This document shows, piece by piece, positions 63,905-64,000 of a stretch of DNA of 64,000 nucleotides. Position numbers and translations under genes: made by a program. The stretch's first letter is position 1. Every line of letters begins with the position of its first letter. The DNA comes from CAZMHL01 sp045605445 (GTDB lineage: Bacteria > Bacillota > Clostridia > RGIG6154): positions 14,585 to 78,584 of the forward strand of contig JAZUPZ010000046.1 in NCBI GenBank assembly GCA_045605445.1, given 5' to 3'. The notes beneath the pieces are model-generated. The model did not search any database and had not been told where the DNA came from. It saw only the letters and a list, made by a program, of their open reading frames with translations.

Positions 63905-64000
63905 TTCTTATCAGTTAAGTTTGCCTTCGGCAAGTGATGTTATCTTCAACAGTGATGTTTACTCTGTAAGTGATGTTTCGCCTGTCGGCGAAGTGCAAGC
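63905..64000. repeat. Array of hairpins with GTGATGTTT linkers, cut by window end
   Basis: TTTGCC-ttc-GGCAA, then GTGATGTT, GTGATGTTTAC-tct-GTAA, GTGATGTTTCGCC-tgt-CGGCGAA. The linker word GTGATGTT occurs three times at 20- to 23-base intervals. It matches the array at 53135-53282. Confidence 0.7.

Overview
The window reads as a chromosomal segment of a low-to-moderate GC Bacillota, class Clostridia, probably an uncultured gut-type lineage. The signs are the order dnaG-rpoD; the order rplU-rpmA-obg-nadD-yqeK-rsfS-leuS; tmRNA beside smpB; murT-gatD; a one-subunit class II glycyl-tRNA synthetase; AGGAGG ribosome sites with many GTG/TTG starts; and S-layer-homology (SLH) anchoring together with CsaB. 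No rRNA or tRNA genes, CRISPR arrays, transposases or integrases were found.

Layout. 1-5.5 kb: a cut membrane protein, an RNase M5-like gene, a polysaccharide deacetylase, an alpha/beta hydrolase, an SDR-HAD pair, a SASA esterase and the decayed 3' end of a sugar isomerase. 5.7-12 kb: a secreted SLH phosphoesterase, a second phosphoesterase, a stalk/foldase-like lipid-free secreted protein and two LCP ligases. 12-18 kb: an MFS transporter, dnaG-rpoD, a DUF1015 protein and an ECF S component. 18-21 kb: ssrA, smpB, a TVP38 protein, ung and ydcZ. 21-30.8 kb: the ribosome/GTPase/NAD/leuS run, murT-gatD and pnuC. 30.9-36.2 kb, minus strand: folD, ygiQ, ruvX and a glycosyltransferase-CsaB fusion. 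36.3-46.5 kb: a NAGPA-type glycosidase, an ECF S component, an acyl-CoA ligase, glyQS and a CotH-kinase exoprotein. 46.6-48.2 kb: a five-gene phage-type regulatory island. 48.5-55.8 kb: KDPG aldolase-VOC fusion, KDG kinase, an acyltransferase, rdgB, a deletion pseudogene, pspC, tex and an XRE regulator. 56-63.8 kb: three secreted proteins, two of them BNR beta-propeller paralogues.

How the genes fit together. Housekeeping operons alternate with envelope genes. CsaB (pyruvylation of the secondary cell-wall polymer), the LCP ligases (attachment of that polymer) and MurT-GatD (peptidoglycan amidation) would build the wall that SLH proteins bind. The deacetylase, SASA esterase, NAGPA, BNR and CotH proteins form a glycan-oriented secretome. 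KdgK and KDPG aldolase indicate catabolism of uronate-derived 2-keto-3-deoxygluconate.

The most unusual content lies between genes. (1) A roughly 200-bp three-hairpin repeat occurs as two full copies and one short copy, with compensatory changes in its stems; one copy supplies the last codons of the RNase M5-like gene and another sits between two copies of a terminator. (2) The 47.3-48.2 kb island has two divergent sigma-A promoters and four 13-bp TGAATNNNATTCA operators. (3) Several families of short palindromes form arrays with constant linkers. (4) A DnaA-box cluster and an unassigned structured leader precede pnuC. Functions are inferred from motifs read by eye; no database search was run.
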